Assembly: GCF_008124885.1 (NCBI RefSeq)
Contig: NZ_VNHX01000006.1
Location: 62,001-126,000 of the forward strand
Direction: 5' to 3'
Source of the DNA: Sphingobacterium allocomposti
GTDB taxonomy: Bacteria; Bacteroidota; Bacteroidia; Sphingobacteriales; Sphingobacteriaceae
DNA: 64,000 nucleotides
How positions within the stretch are numbered: the first letter of the stretch is position 1; each line of letters starts with the position of its first letter. The translations under genes were made by a program, and so were the position numbers. The notes under the pieces are model-generated. The model did no database searches. It was not told the origin of the DNA and worked only from the letters and a program-made list of their open reading frames with translations. Below, piece after piece: positions 17,889-25,749 of the stretch.

Positions 17889-19655
17889 CTACTTAAATGT
17901 ATAAAACTTCCAAGATGCCTCGTGATCGGGAGACAGCTGCTGATCAGTCAGAATGGCCCGTAGCATCTCCATCGGCATATAGTTTTCTTTGATCACTTTG
18001 TCGTGAAACTCCTTGTAGGACATCTTTCCCGCATCTACGACCTCATGCTTTATGCGCATTAGTTGCAGACCGCCTACCAAGTAAGCCAGCTGATAAAGCG
18101 GGCCATAGCTCCCTTCGAACGAGCGCTTTACCTCACCATGGGCATTGGCCGGCTCAAAGCCGACACGATCTACCAGATAATCTATACATTGCTGTGGTGT
18201 CCACTCGCCGAGATGAAACTTGATACTAAACGTAATACGTGCACACCGATGCATACGCCAGAACAGCATTCCTATACGTTCCTCGGGCGTCTTCGCAAAC
18301 CCCTTGCTATAGAGTAGCAGCTCCCAGTATAAGGTCCAGCCTTCCGTCCAAAAAGGTGTGTTAAATGCACGTTCGCGGTACGGCTTGTGGCGCCGGTTCA
18401 TAAAATACTGCAGGTGATGGCCGGGATTCAGCTCATGCTGAACGGTGCCTCTGGAGAAATAAGGATTATTTCCGCGCATACTCATCAGCTTCTGCTCCTG
18501 CGTCATGCCTATCGTTGGATAGGAAATACTAATCTCGCGCCCTCCCGTAAAAAAAGGGTTCACCAACTGCCGTTCCGGCGTCATCATAATCATCCCCCAT
18601 GTCTCGTCGGCCAACGGCGGGATGTCCATCAATTCGTTTTCCCTAATAAACTCTTGTGCTTCATTATATAATCTAAGAATAAGTTCGGGCTGTTGGCCTA
18701 CCGGAACGTAAGCGTTTTTGACTTTTTCCTGAGCCGCTTTCCAGTCGTTTCCAAATCCCATCTCCTGCGAAGCTTTCAGTAGCTCCGCTTCACACCAGGC
18801 AAACTCCTGATCAGCCAGCCGGAGCAGATCATCCGCGGAGTAGGCGATCATCTCCTCTTTCAGCAGCCTATTGAGTTCGTTCCTTCCGATGGGTGTACCA
18901 CCAATCTGGCTTCCATCGTCGAATACCTTCCAATCGCTCTTTTTCGACAGCAGCTCCATATAGCCATTGAGCTGTTCCGTCAGCCGCTTATAAGCCGCCG
19001 GAACCCACCACGTAAAAGACGGCTCATACTCATTATAGAAGTCATAGGAACTGGTCAAACGCAAGGAAAGCGACTGTATCATATCCTTTAAAAAGTTGAC
19101 ATCCTGATAAGGTAAAGAGGACATGGTCGCTAATTTTTCCTTAGCAACGTCCACCTTACGGGACGCCTCTTCCAACATACCGGCAATGGCTTGCCCCTGT
19201 ACGTTTGCTCCACGCCTCCGCAGCTTCTCGAAAGCAAAAATTTCTTCCGCAAAAGGAAGATAAGCAGCGAGCCTGTTGTAATCCGACTGTCGCTGGGTAA
19301 GCTCTGTAATGTCGCGCTTTATTCTTCGGTTTAACAACACAAAATCTACCTGCCCATTGGTGTTCAGGGCACCGAACGGGAATGCCTTTAGCTTATCGAG
19401 ATAGTCCCGATCGAGGTCCAGCAGCCGCTGCAGCTGCTCTGGTGAAGCTGCAGCGGGTTGACTTCCCCAGCCTTTAGGCATTGGGCCGTAAAAATAATTG
19501 ACAGCCTGCACGTCGTGCCCATACTGTACAATCAACGGCTCTATAGGTGTCGTATGATGATATAGGTCGTATTTTTGTGCCATAATAACGCCATAAAGGA
19601 GGGTAAGAAAAAAGCAGATCGTTGTTTTCCTGACATATAAATAAAGTCTTTTCAT
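17889..19655 (-). CDS. DUF885 family putative metallopeptidase, exported
   Basis: A 588-residue protein with an N-terminal hydrophobic segment (FFLTLLYGVIMAQ), probably a signal peptide. The rest is helical and belongs to the DUF885 family, recognised by VQHELNPGHHLQ (family consensus HExxPGHHLQ), probably metal-binding, and by the region TPFWTEGWTLYWE just after it. DUF885 proteins are predicted peptidases of the gluzincin kind; few have been studied. It lies 21 bp behind the FAD dehydrogenase gene and 1 bp before the permease gene. A role in cutting hydroxyproline-containing peptides is inferred from that position. Confidence 0.88.
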   Translation of the reverse strand: MKRLYLYVRKTTICFFLTLLYGVIMAQKYDLYHHTTPIEPLIVQYGHDVQAVNYFYGPMPKGWGSQPAAASPEQLQRLLDLDRDYLDKLKAFPFGALNTNGQVDFVLLNRRIKRDITELTQRQSDYNRLAAYLPFAEEIFAFEKLRRRGANVQGQAIAGMLEEASRKVDVAKEKLATMSSLPYQDVNFLKDMIQSLSLRLTSSYDFYNEYEPSFTWWVPAAYKRLTEQLNGYMELLSKKSDWKVFDDGSQIGGTPIGRNELNRLLKEEMIAYSADDLLRLADQEFAWCEAELLKASQEMGFGNDWKAAQEKVKNAYVPVGQQPELILRLYNEAQEFIRENELMDIPPLADETWGMIMMTPERQLVNPFFTGGREISISYPTIGMTQEQKLMSMRGNNPYFSRGTVQHELNPGHHLQYFMNRRHKPYRERAFNTPFWTEGWTLYWELLLYSKGFAKTPEERIGMLFWRMHRCARITFSIKFHLGEWTPQQCIDYLVDRVGFEPANAHGEVKRSFEGSYGPLYQLAYLVGGLQLMRIKHEVVDAGKMSYKEFHDKVIKENYMPMEMLRAILTDQQLSPDHEASWKFYTFK

Positions 19656-19676
19656 TATTAAGTCGTTTACATACTG

Positions 19677-20933
19677 TTAGTCAAATCGTTCCGGCTCAAA
19701 CGCGCGGATGTCTGTCGTTGTCTGTCTACCACTCAGCAGATCCGCAACTGCTTTTCCAAATGCAGGACCCAAGCTGAGGCCCATCATCCCACCACCTCCG
19801 GCAATAGTCACATTGGAGAGTTTACGGAGGCGGCCGAGATAGGGTAACCCGTCTGGAGGACAGGGACGGTAGCCGAACCAGACCTTATCCGGATAGGGCA
19901 CGTGTATATCGGGGAAATATTTCGGTATAGATTCTACAATTCCCTGCACCCTGCTGTGGTAGACAGTGTCGTTGGCCGACCCCAATTCCATCGTTCCGCT
20001 GAAACGGATCTGCCCGTTCATCGGTGTCACCGCGACGCGGGCTTCGAGCAGCAGGGCAGCGTGCCGAAGCTGTTCATCTTGTGCTGGATTGTACATAAAA
20101 GAATAGCCCTTGCCCGGCATCAAAGGAGTCCTTGCGCCGAGTTTGGAGGTCAGCTGCGGCAGATAGGCGCCGGTGGCTACGACAATTTCGTCTCCTATAA
20201 AGCTGCCCTTGTTCGTAACGACTTCCTTAACGCTCCGGTTTGAGCGTAAGAAGCGGGCAATTGTTACCTGTTCGTGAAATTCGACACCCTTATCTTTTAG
20301 ATAGGCAACAAGCTGCTGCATCAGTTTCGGGGGATATAGTTTGCCATCGCATTTGTAAAAGGCAGCGCCCCTCACATCCAGGCGCAGTGCGGGTTCAAGC
20401 GCCTGTACCTCGTCTCTGTCAAGCAACTCCACATCCAACTGCAGGTCGCGTGCGCGTTTAGCAAGCTCCGCTTCTTCATGTTCGACCTCTTTACGCTTAT
20501 ACAGCATCAGGATCCCGCTCTGCTCCAGTTCGAAATCGAACCCCGGCGTATTTGATAGCTCATCATACAATGTGCTGCTGTAAAGGTTTAGGTCGCGGAT
20601 GGCCTCCGCATGGCGGTCGACATGCTGTCTGTTTGCATGGCGCAAAAACTTGATCCCCCAGTCGAATAGATTCCAACTCAAACCTGGCCGGACGTAAAAC
20701 GGGCTTTTTTTATCAAACATCCATTTCACCCCCTGGGCCACTATACCTGGAGCCGCCAAAGGGGTAAAATGACTTGGAACAATCATCCCCGCGTTGCCAT
20801 AAGAACAGTTGTCTGCCAACGTATTCTTTTCGAGAACAATGACCTTCCATCCGTCCTGTGTGAGGTAAAATGCAGAAGATAGCCCTGCTATCCCTGCCCC
20901 TATAATCAATACTGTACCTTTATGTGTTTTCAA
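19677..20933 (-). CDS. FAD-dependent D-amino-acid dehydrogenase, probable cis-4-hydroxy-D-proline dehydrogenase
   Basis: A 418-residue DAO-family flavoprotein. The FAD Rossmann motif GAGIAGLSSAFYL is at residues 12-24, and the C-terminal FAD-contacting GGGGMMGLSLGP is near 383-394. The overall length matches DadA-type D-amino-acid dehydrogenases. Between the epimerase gene (21 bp upstream) and peptidase genes, the likely reaction is oxidation of cis-4-hydroxy-D-proline to pyrroline-4-hydroxy-2-carboxylate, the second step of bacterial trans-4-hydroxyproline breakdown. The single-chain form contrasts with the multi-subunit enzyme used by some pseudomonads. Electrons probably go to the respiratory chain. 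Specificity rests on gene context. Confidence 0.88.
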   Translation of the reverse strand: MKTHKGTVLIIGAGIAGLSSAFYLTQDGWKVIVLEKNTLADNCSYGNAGMIVPSHFTPLAAPGIVAQGVKWMFDKKSPFYVRPGLSWNLFDWGIKFLRHANRQHVDRHAEAIRDLNLYSSTLYDELSNTPGFDFELEQSGILMLYKRKEVEHEEAELAKRARDLQLDVELLDRDEVQALEPALRLDVRGAAFYKCDGKLYPPKLMQQLVAYLKDKGVEFHEQVTIARFLRSNRSVKEVVTNKGSFIGDEIVVATGAYLPQLTSKLGARTPLMPGKGYSFMYNPAQDEQLRHAALLLEARVAVTPMNGQIRFSGTMELGSANDTVYHSRVQGIVESIPKYFPDIHVPYPDKVWFGYRPCPPDGLPYLGRLRKLSNVTIAGGGGMMGLSLGPAFGKAVADLLSGRQTTTDIRAFEPERFD

Positions 20934-20954
20934 TGTGACTGATGTCTTGTCGTT

Positions 20955-21953
20955 CTATATTACCTGAAACCCCTCTTTATAGGGGTCGTTGTCATCGATA
21001 AAAATCGTGTTGTAACCGGTTATACGTGCCCAGCCCTCTACGGAGGGGATAATAGCAGGTTTGCCGGCCACTGTGGCGGTATCTTCAATTTTCCCTACAA
21101 ATCGAGAGCCGATATAGCTTTCATGGACAAACGCCTCTCCCGGTCGGAGTTTTCCTTTGGCATACCACTGAGCCATGCGCGCAGAGGTGCCTGTACCGCA
21201 GGGAGAGCGGTCCAACGCGTTTTCGCCGACCAACACCGCATTGCGTCCCGATGAATCCGGCTGCGTTGGCTCTCCCGTCCACTGAATATGGGTTAAGCCG
21301 TAAATATTGGGATCTTCAGGGTGAACAAACTCGTACTTTTCGTTAAGTAACCGCCGGATGAGTTTGCCATAATGTATTAACTGGCTGGCCGAAAAAGAAC
21401 GGATATCTTCGAAGTTTTCCTGCGGATCAATTATTCCGTAAAAATTGCCTCCGTAAGCGACGTCTACGTGTATTTCACCGAGGTCGGGGCAGTCTACGCA
21501 GAGATCCTCTTTATACAAAAAAGAGCGTACGTTCGTGAGCTTTACTGACTCTACTTTTGTACCGGTCTGTTTGTAGTCTATCAGCACCAATCCAGCAGGC
21601 GTCTCTAGCCGGAGTTTTCCGGGCACCTTCGGTACGACAAGCCCTTCTTCAATCGCTATCGTCACCGTACCTATTGTGCCGTGTCCGCACATGGGCAGAC
21701 ATCCGCTGGTTTCAATATAGAGTACGCCGATATCGTTCTGAGGATCAGCCGGCGGATAAAGCATACTCCCGCTCATCATGTCATGTCCACGGGGCTCGAA
21801 CATCAGCCCTCTTCTTATCCAGTCGTATTCCTCCATAAAGTGCAGACGCTTTTCCATCATGGAACCACCCTTCAAGATCGGTGTTCCTCCTGCAACTAGC
21901 CGCACAGGACAACCACATGTGTGGGAATCTATACAAAAAAAGGTTTTTTTCAT
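20955..21953 (-). CDS. 4-hydroxyproline 2-epimerase (proline racemase family)
   Basis: A 332-residue proline racemase family protein. Both catalytic cysteines are present: MCGHGTIG (about residue 90) and DRSPCGTGTSA (about residue 250). A Cys at the first site separates epimerases from the 3-hydroxyproline dehydratases, which have Thr there. The enzyme would convert trans-4-hydroxy-L-proline to cis-4-hydroxy-D-proline in the cytoplasm, the first step of the pathway. The neighbours supply every later step. There is a 111-bp gap between it and the upstream aldehyde dehydrogenase gene, so an internal promoter is possible. Confidence 0.92.
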   Translation of the reverse strand: MKKTFFCIDSHTCGCPVRLVAGGTPILKGGSMMEKRLHFMEEYDWIRRGLMFEPRGHDMMSGSMLYPPADPQNDIGVLYIETSGCLPMCGHGTIGTVTIAIEEGLVVPKVPGKLRLETPAGLVLIDYKQTGTKVESVKLTNVRSFLYKEDLCVDCPDLGEIHVDVAYGGNFYGIIDPQENFEDIRSFSASQLIHYGKLIRRLLNEKYEFVHPEDPNIYGLTHIQWTGEPTQPDSSGRNAVLVGENALDRSPCGTGTSARMAQWYAKGKLRPGEAFVHESYIGSRFVGKIEDTATVAGKPAIIPSVEGWARITGYNTIFIDDNDPYKEGFQVI

Positions 21954-22064
21954 ATGTAACTACTTCGTGGACGTGTAGCCTCACCTTGCATTTTGGGTGT
22001 TTCTAACAACAATATTTATATGCCGTTTACCGGAATCAGCGACCTGTCGCCCCCGCGGATCCAT

Positions 22065-23534
22065 TTAGTTTACTGTATACACGTTGTCTACTATACGTCC
22101 TATTTTCAATGGGTTGCCCTCCTGCAGCTCTGCGGGAAGCAGTGCGTCAGGCCAGTTCTGAAAACTCAACGGGCGCAAAAATCTTTTTACGGCATCCGGC
22201 CCTACCGAAGTAAAGCGGCTATCTGTCGTCGCGGGAAACGGGCCGCCGTGATGCATGCCGTATACGACTTCTACTCCCGTGGGCATACCCTGAAACAGCA
22301 GACGCCCGCACTTCTCCTGCGCGGCCTGGAGCAGGGCCATATTTTGCTGTGCCTCTGCGGCAGTCGCCGCGAGCGTGATCGTCAGCTGGCCATCTAATGA
22401 CCGCACCACGTCATAAAGCTCGTTCATGCTGTCGCATTCAATCAGCAAGCCTGTCGGTCCGAATACCTCGTGAGCTAATACTTCATTTTGCAGAAGGGCT
22501 CTCCCTGATGTGGCGTAGATGGCCGCCCCTGCAGTCGTTCCGTTACCAGGTGCTCCTTCTCCCAGCAGCGAGACGTGCTCCTGCGCGGCCAATGTTGTCT
22601 TGCCCTCCAGATAGGCTTTACAGATACCGGCATGAAGCATCGTCGCGTCGCCCACTTTTTGTATCTCCAGCCGCAAAGCCTCTTTTAGCGACGTTGTAGC
22701 CTCCCCTTTGACAACGATAAGGAGGCCCGGATTCGTACAGAATTGCCCTACGCCCAAGGTAAGCGATCCAACGTACTGAGCGGCCAGGACAGCGGCATGT
22801 TCCTGCAGGTAGACAGGAAGAGCTATTACGGGGTTCACGCTTCCCATCTCGGCAAATACCGGAATAGGTTCTGTACGCGACATACCGAGATCAAACAGCG
22901 CCTTTCCGCCGCGGAACGACCCTGTGAATGCTACCGCCTTAATAACAGGATGCACGACGAGTGCCTCTCCTACTGCATTTGTACTGCCCTGCAAATACCC
23001 AAATACCGTTTTAGGCGCACCGAATTTTGCTAAACCGCGCTGTATCGCGTCCGCCATCAGCCTGGAGGTCGCGGGATGTCCCGGATGCTCTTTATAGACA
23101 ACAGGGCATCCTGCCGCAATGGCGCTCGCCGTGTCTCCGCCTGCCGTAGAGAAGGCAAACGGAAAATTGCTGGCTCCAAAAACGGCCACCGGCCCGATTC
23201 CTTTATTATACTTTCGGATGTCCGCCTTGGCAGCGCCGTCTCCCCTGTCGATGCGCGCCTCTGCATAAAGCCCCGTCTTTAGGGCGGCGGCGTATGAGCG
23301 CCATTGGTTTACTGTGCGCCCCTTCTCGCCTTGCAGCCTGGGCAGCGGCAGTGCCGTCTCCCGATGGGCAGTTTGCAACAGCGTATCATCCAGCGCCTCA
23401 ATCTCATCTGCAACAGCATACATCAGGCCTGCCCGCTCCGTGGGTGTAAGCGACTGTAAATAGCTGTATCCCGCCAGCGAGTCTGAAATGACAGCATGGA
23501 TTTGTTCATTAGACATTTCCATAGGTATATCCAT
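22065..23534 (-). CDS. 2-oxoglutarate semialdehyde dehydrogenase (aldehyde dehydrogenase family)
   Basis: A 489-residue aldehyde dehydrogenase with catalytic Cys in GQFCTNPG and the upstream glutamate region FAEMGSVNPV; also the NAD(P)-binding FGASNFPFAFS near residue 136. This subgroup (KGSADH, also annotated as NADP-dependent aldehyde or 2,5-dioxovalerate dehydrogenase) oxidises 2-oxoglutarate semialdehyde to 2-oxoglutarate, the final step of hydroxyproline breakdown. Its ATG overlaps the stop of the deaminase gene by one base at 23534 (TAATG), which suggests translational coupling. Confidence 0.9.
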   Translation of the reverse strand: MDIPMEMSNEQIHAVISDSLAGYSYLQSLTPTERAGLMYAVADEIEALDDTLLQTAHRETALPLPRLQGEKGRTVNQWRSYAAALKTGLYAEARIDRGDGAAKADIRKYNKGIGPVAVFGASNFPFAFSTAGGDTASAIAAGCPVVYKEHPGHPATSRLMADAIQRGLAKFGAPKTVFGYLQGSTNAVGEALVVHPVIKAVAFTGSFRGGKALFDLGMSRTEPIPVFAEMGSVNPVIALPVYLQEHAAVLAAQYVGSLTLGVGQFCTNPGLLIVVKGEATTSLKEALRLEIQKVGDATMLHAGICKAYLEGKTTLAAQEHVSLLGEGAPGNGTTAGAAIYATSGRALLQNEVLAHEVFGPTGLLIECDSMNELYDVVRSLDGQLTITLAATAAEAQQNMALLQAAQEKCGRLLFQGMPTGVEVVYGMHHGGPFPATTDSRFTSVGPDAVKRFLRPLSFQNWPDALLPAELQEGNPLKIGRIVDNVYTVN

Positions 23535-24433
23535 TAAAGTTTAGGTCTGGATGCCAAGGCATCATCAATAATCTTATTTATCCGTTCTTTCTCCTCGCCT
23601 ATCAGTTCCAAACGCGGAGCCCGGGTGTAGGGAGTACTTAGTCCTACTTTGCTCGCAGCGAGTTTAATATATTGGACAAGCTTGGGATGGATATCCAACT
23701 CTAAAAGCGGCATAAACCAACGGTATATTTCCACAGCCTTGGCAACTTCCCCCTTTTTGGCCAGATCGTAGATTGCAAACGTTTCTTTGGGAAAGCCGTC
23801 GACCAAACCGCCGACGACGCCGTCTGCACCGAGCAATAGCGATTCCAGAAAAATGGTATCTACACCGCCCAGAATTTTCAGTCTGTCACCAAACCGGTTC
23901 CGTAATCTCGTAATATTCGTCAGGTCTCTGGTCGATTCCTTCACAGCTTGAATTGTCGGTTCCTCCAACAGTTCCTCAAACATATCCAGGGAAATATAGG
24001 TAGCATAGTCGACCGGATTGTTATATACCAAAATGGGTAGTGCCGTGCTCTGTGCAACCGCACGGAAATAGGCGACAACCTCACGGTCGTCTCCCCGATA
24101 ACGCATGGGCGGCAAAACCATCAGACCGTCTGCCCCAAGCTGCTCTGCTTTCTTAGCAAACGCTATTGCGTCATCGGTTGTGTTTTCTGTTAAATTCAAC
24201 AGCACGGGCACACGGCCACGCACAGCTTTCAACGCGTATGTCAACAGTTCAAATTTCTCGTCCGTCGTCAGCACACTCGCTTCGCCCAACGACCCCGCAA
24301 AGATTAGCCCGTGTATTCCTGCTTCCAGCTGCGCTTCAATATTTATAGAAAGCATCTCGAAATTCAACGTCCCGTCTTCGTGAAAGGGTGTTAACATTGC
24401 AGGAAAGATTCCACTCCAGTTTAAATTAGCCAT
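23534..24433 (-). CDS. Probable 1-pyrroline-4-hydroxy-2-carboxylate deaminase (DapA family)
   Basis: A 299-residue class I aldolase-fold protein of the dihydrodipicolinate synthase/N-acetylneuraminate lyase family. Markers: the GSLGEASVLT loop (residues 46-55; usual GTTGE), the Tyr of LPILVYNNP, and Schiff-base Lys in QAVKESTRD. In hydroxyproline operons this family member deaminates and dehydrates pyrroline-4-hydroxy-2-carboxylate to 2-oxoglutarate semialdehyde. It opens the catabolic operon, with a TAGTTTTG -7-like box 20 bp ahead of the ATG and the AraC gene 99 bp upstream. The function is assigned from context; the family also contains sugar-acid aldolases. Confidence 0.87.
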   Translation of the reverse strand: MANLNWSGIFPAMLTPFHEDGTLNFEMLSINIEAQLEAGIHGLIFAGSLGEASVLTTDEKFELLTYALKAVRGRVPVLLNLTENTTDDAIAFAKKAEQLGADGLMVLPPMRYRGDDREVVAYFRAVAQSTALPILVYNNPVDYATYISLDMFEELLEEPTIQAVKESTRDLTNITRLRNRFGDRLKILGGVDTIFLESLLLGADGVVGGLVDGFPKETFAIYDLAKKGEVAKAVEIYRWFMPLLELDIHPKLVQYIKLAASKVGLSTPYTRAPRLELIGEEKERINKIIDDALASRPKL

Positions 24434-24453
24434 AAATAATAAATGTTTTCTTC

Positions 24454-24461
24454 AAAACTAT
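24454..24461 (-). promoter_or_regulatory. Possible -7 box of the hydroxyproline operon
   Basis: TAGTTTTG on the minus strand fits the Bacteroidetes TAnnTTTG consensus and lies about 20 bp before the deaminase start. No good TTG box is seen 19 bp upstream, as would be expected of an activator-dependent promoter. Weak evidence. Confidence 0.35.
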
Positions 24462-24532
24462 GTGCTATGGAAGGGAATTGCTAATCGTCTTTTAATCAAA
24501 AGTGACCGTATTTTAGCAGCTATCGGGCGAAA

Positions 24533-25396
24533 TCAAATGTTGTTTTTATAGCGGCTGTAATACTCCTTCGGTGAAAATCCGGTTATCGACCGAAATACAC
24601 GATTAAAGTTCGTGATACTATTGAACCCCGAATTATAAGCTACGAGTCCCATACTTTCGTAACGCTGAGCCGTTATAAGTTTACAGGCTTCCTGTATCCG
24701 TAATTCGTTTAGGTATCCCACAAATGTCAAACCGGTATGCTTTTTAAAGTATCTGCAAAAAGCCTGTGGCGTAAGGTTTGCATGGTCGGCCGCTTCCTCT
24801 AACGTGATGGTCCTTCGGAAGTTCTCCTTGATATAGCGGCATACCTCGTGAATACGCAGGTAACCATCGTCATTGCCCGATACAGAAGCAATGGATAGAG
24901 GTTTCAATTCGTGGGCCACCAGGCTCAGCTCCTTTAACAGAAAGATGAAACTCACCAGCTGATCCATCATACTCGCCTTCTTCAGGAGTGCAATCCGCCT
25001 CTTGACCCGGCCGGTATAAGCATGTGGCACCTTGAATCCATTCGTATTATGTAAAATAAACTCCAGTATACCGCTCAGCTCGGGCATATGAAATAAGCTA
25101 GATAGTGAACCCTTAAGATGAAAGAAAATAGATACGCTTTCCACCTCCGTATCGTTCAGGGAGTTTGCATTCTTTTTAAAGACATGCGGTTGGTTAGGCC
25201 CTAGGAGAAAGATATCACCAGCCTGAAAGGGATGAAAGCTATCTGCAAGGAACAACGTACCTTCTCCCTTAACAATCCACATGAACTGGTACTCCTCGTG
25301 TTTGTGAAAATAAGGATAGAAATCCGTCAGCCTATCTTCTTGAACATAAACAGACTTATCTTTGGGAGCAGGAACATTAAATTGAATCATTTTCAT
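24533..25396 (-). CDS. AraC family transcriptional regulator with cupin sensor domain
   Basis: A 287-residue regulator. N-terminal cupin-like ligand domain (FHKHEEYQFMWIVKGEG, then AGDIFLLGPNQPHVF) and C-terminal double helix-turn-helix: first HTH around ITLEEAADHANLTPQAFCRYFKKHTG, second ending in the AraC signature NSGFNSITNFNRVFRSITGFSPKEY. It lies directly upstream of, and parallel to, the hydroxyproline genes and is therefore the likely activator responding to hydroxyproline or a pathway intermediate (inference). The DUF5695 gene diverges from it across a 353-bp gap, in which I see no clear promoter or repeat. Confidence 0.92.
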   Translation of the reverse strand: MKMIQFNVPAPKDKSVYVQEDRLTDFYPYFHKHEEYQFMWIVKGEGTLFLADSFHPFQAGDIFLLGPNQPHVFKKNANSLNDTEVESVSIFFHLKGSLSSLFHMPELSGILEFILHNTNGFKVPHAYTGRVKRRIALLKKASMMDQLVSFIFLLKELSLVAHELKPLSIASVSGNDDGYLRIHEVCRYIKENFRRTITLEEAADHANLTPQAFCRYFKKHTGLTFVGYLNELRIQEACKLITAQRYESMGLVAYNSGFNSITNFNRVFRSITGFSPKEYYSRYKNNI

Positions 25397-25749
25397 AATA
25401 GAACATCTTAGATCGTTAGCACGCTTGTTTGCACTCCGTGATTAGTATGATTGAAAGTTACGATATTAACAGAATATTAACAATAGCCCCTTTACATTCT
25501 GGTGAAAATAAGGCAATATTTGGTTAATATTTAACAAAAGAATTCTTAAGATCTGCTTTACCTTTAACTCCTATATGGATAGAGGGGGTATTATAGAATA
25601 GAAAACGTGCGACGCCATAAAATTCTCCTCATTCCTGACGAAGTAACGGCACAATTTTGCCTCTATAAATAAAAATCGCACTTTTTTCAATACTGTCTTT
25701 TAAGAAAACGATGAGGAAAACATTCCTCATGTTAACGATTAAACAACAT

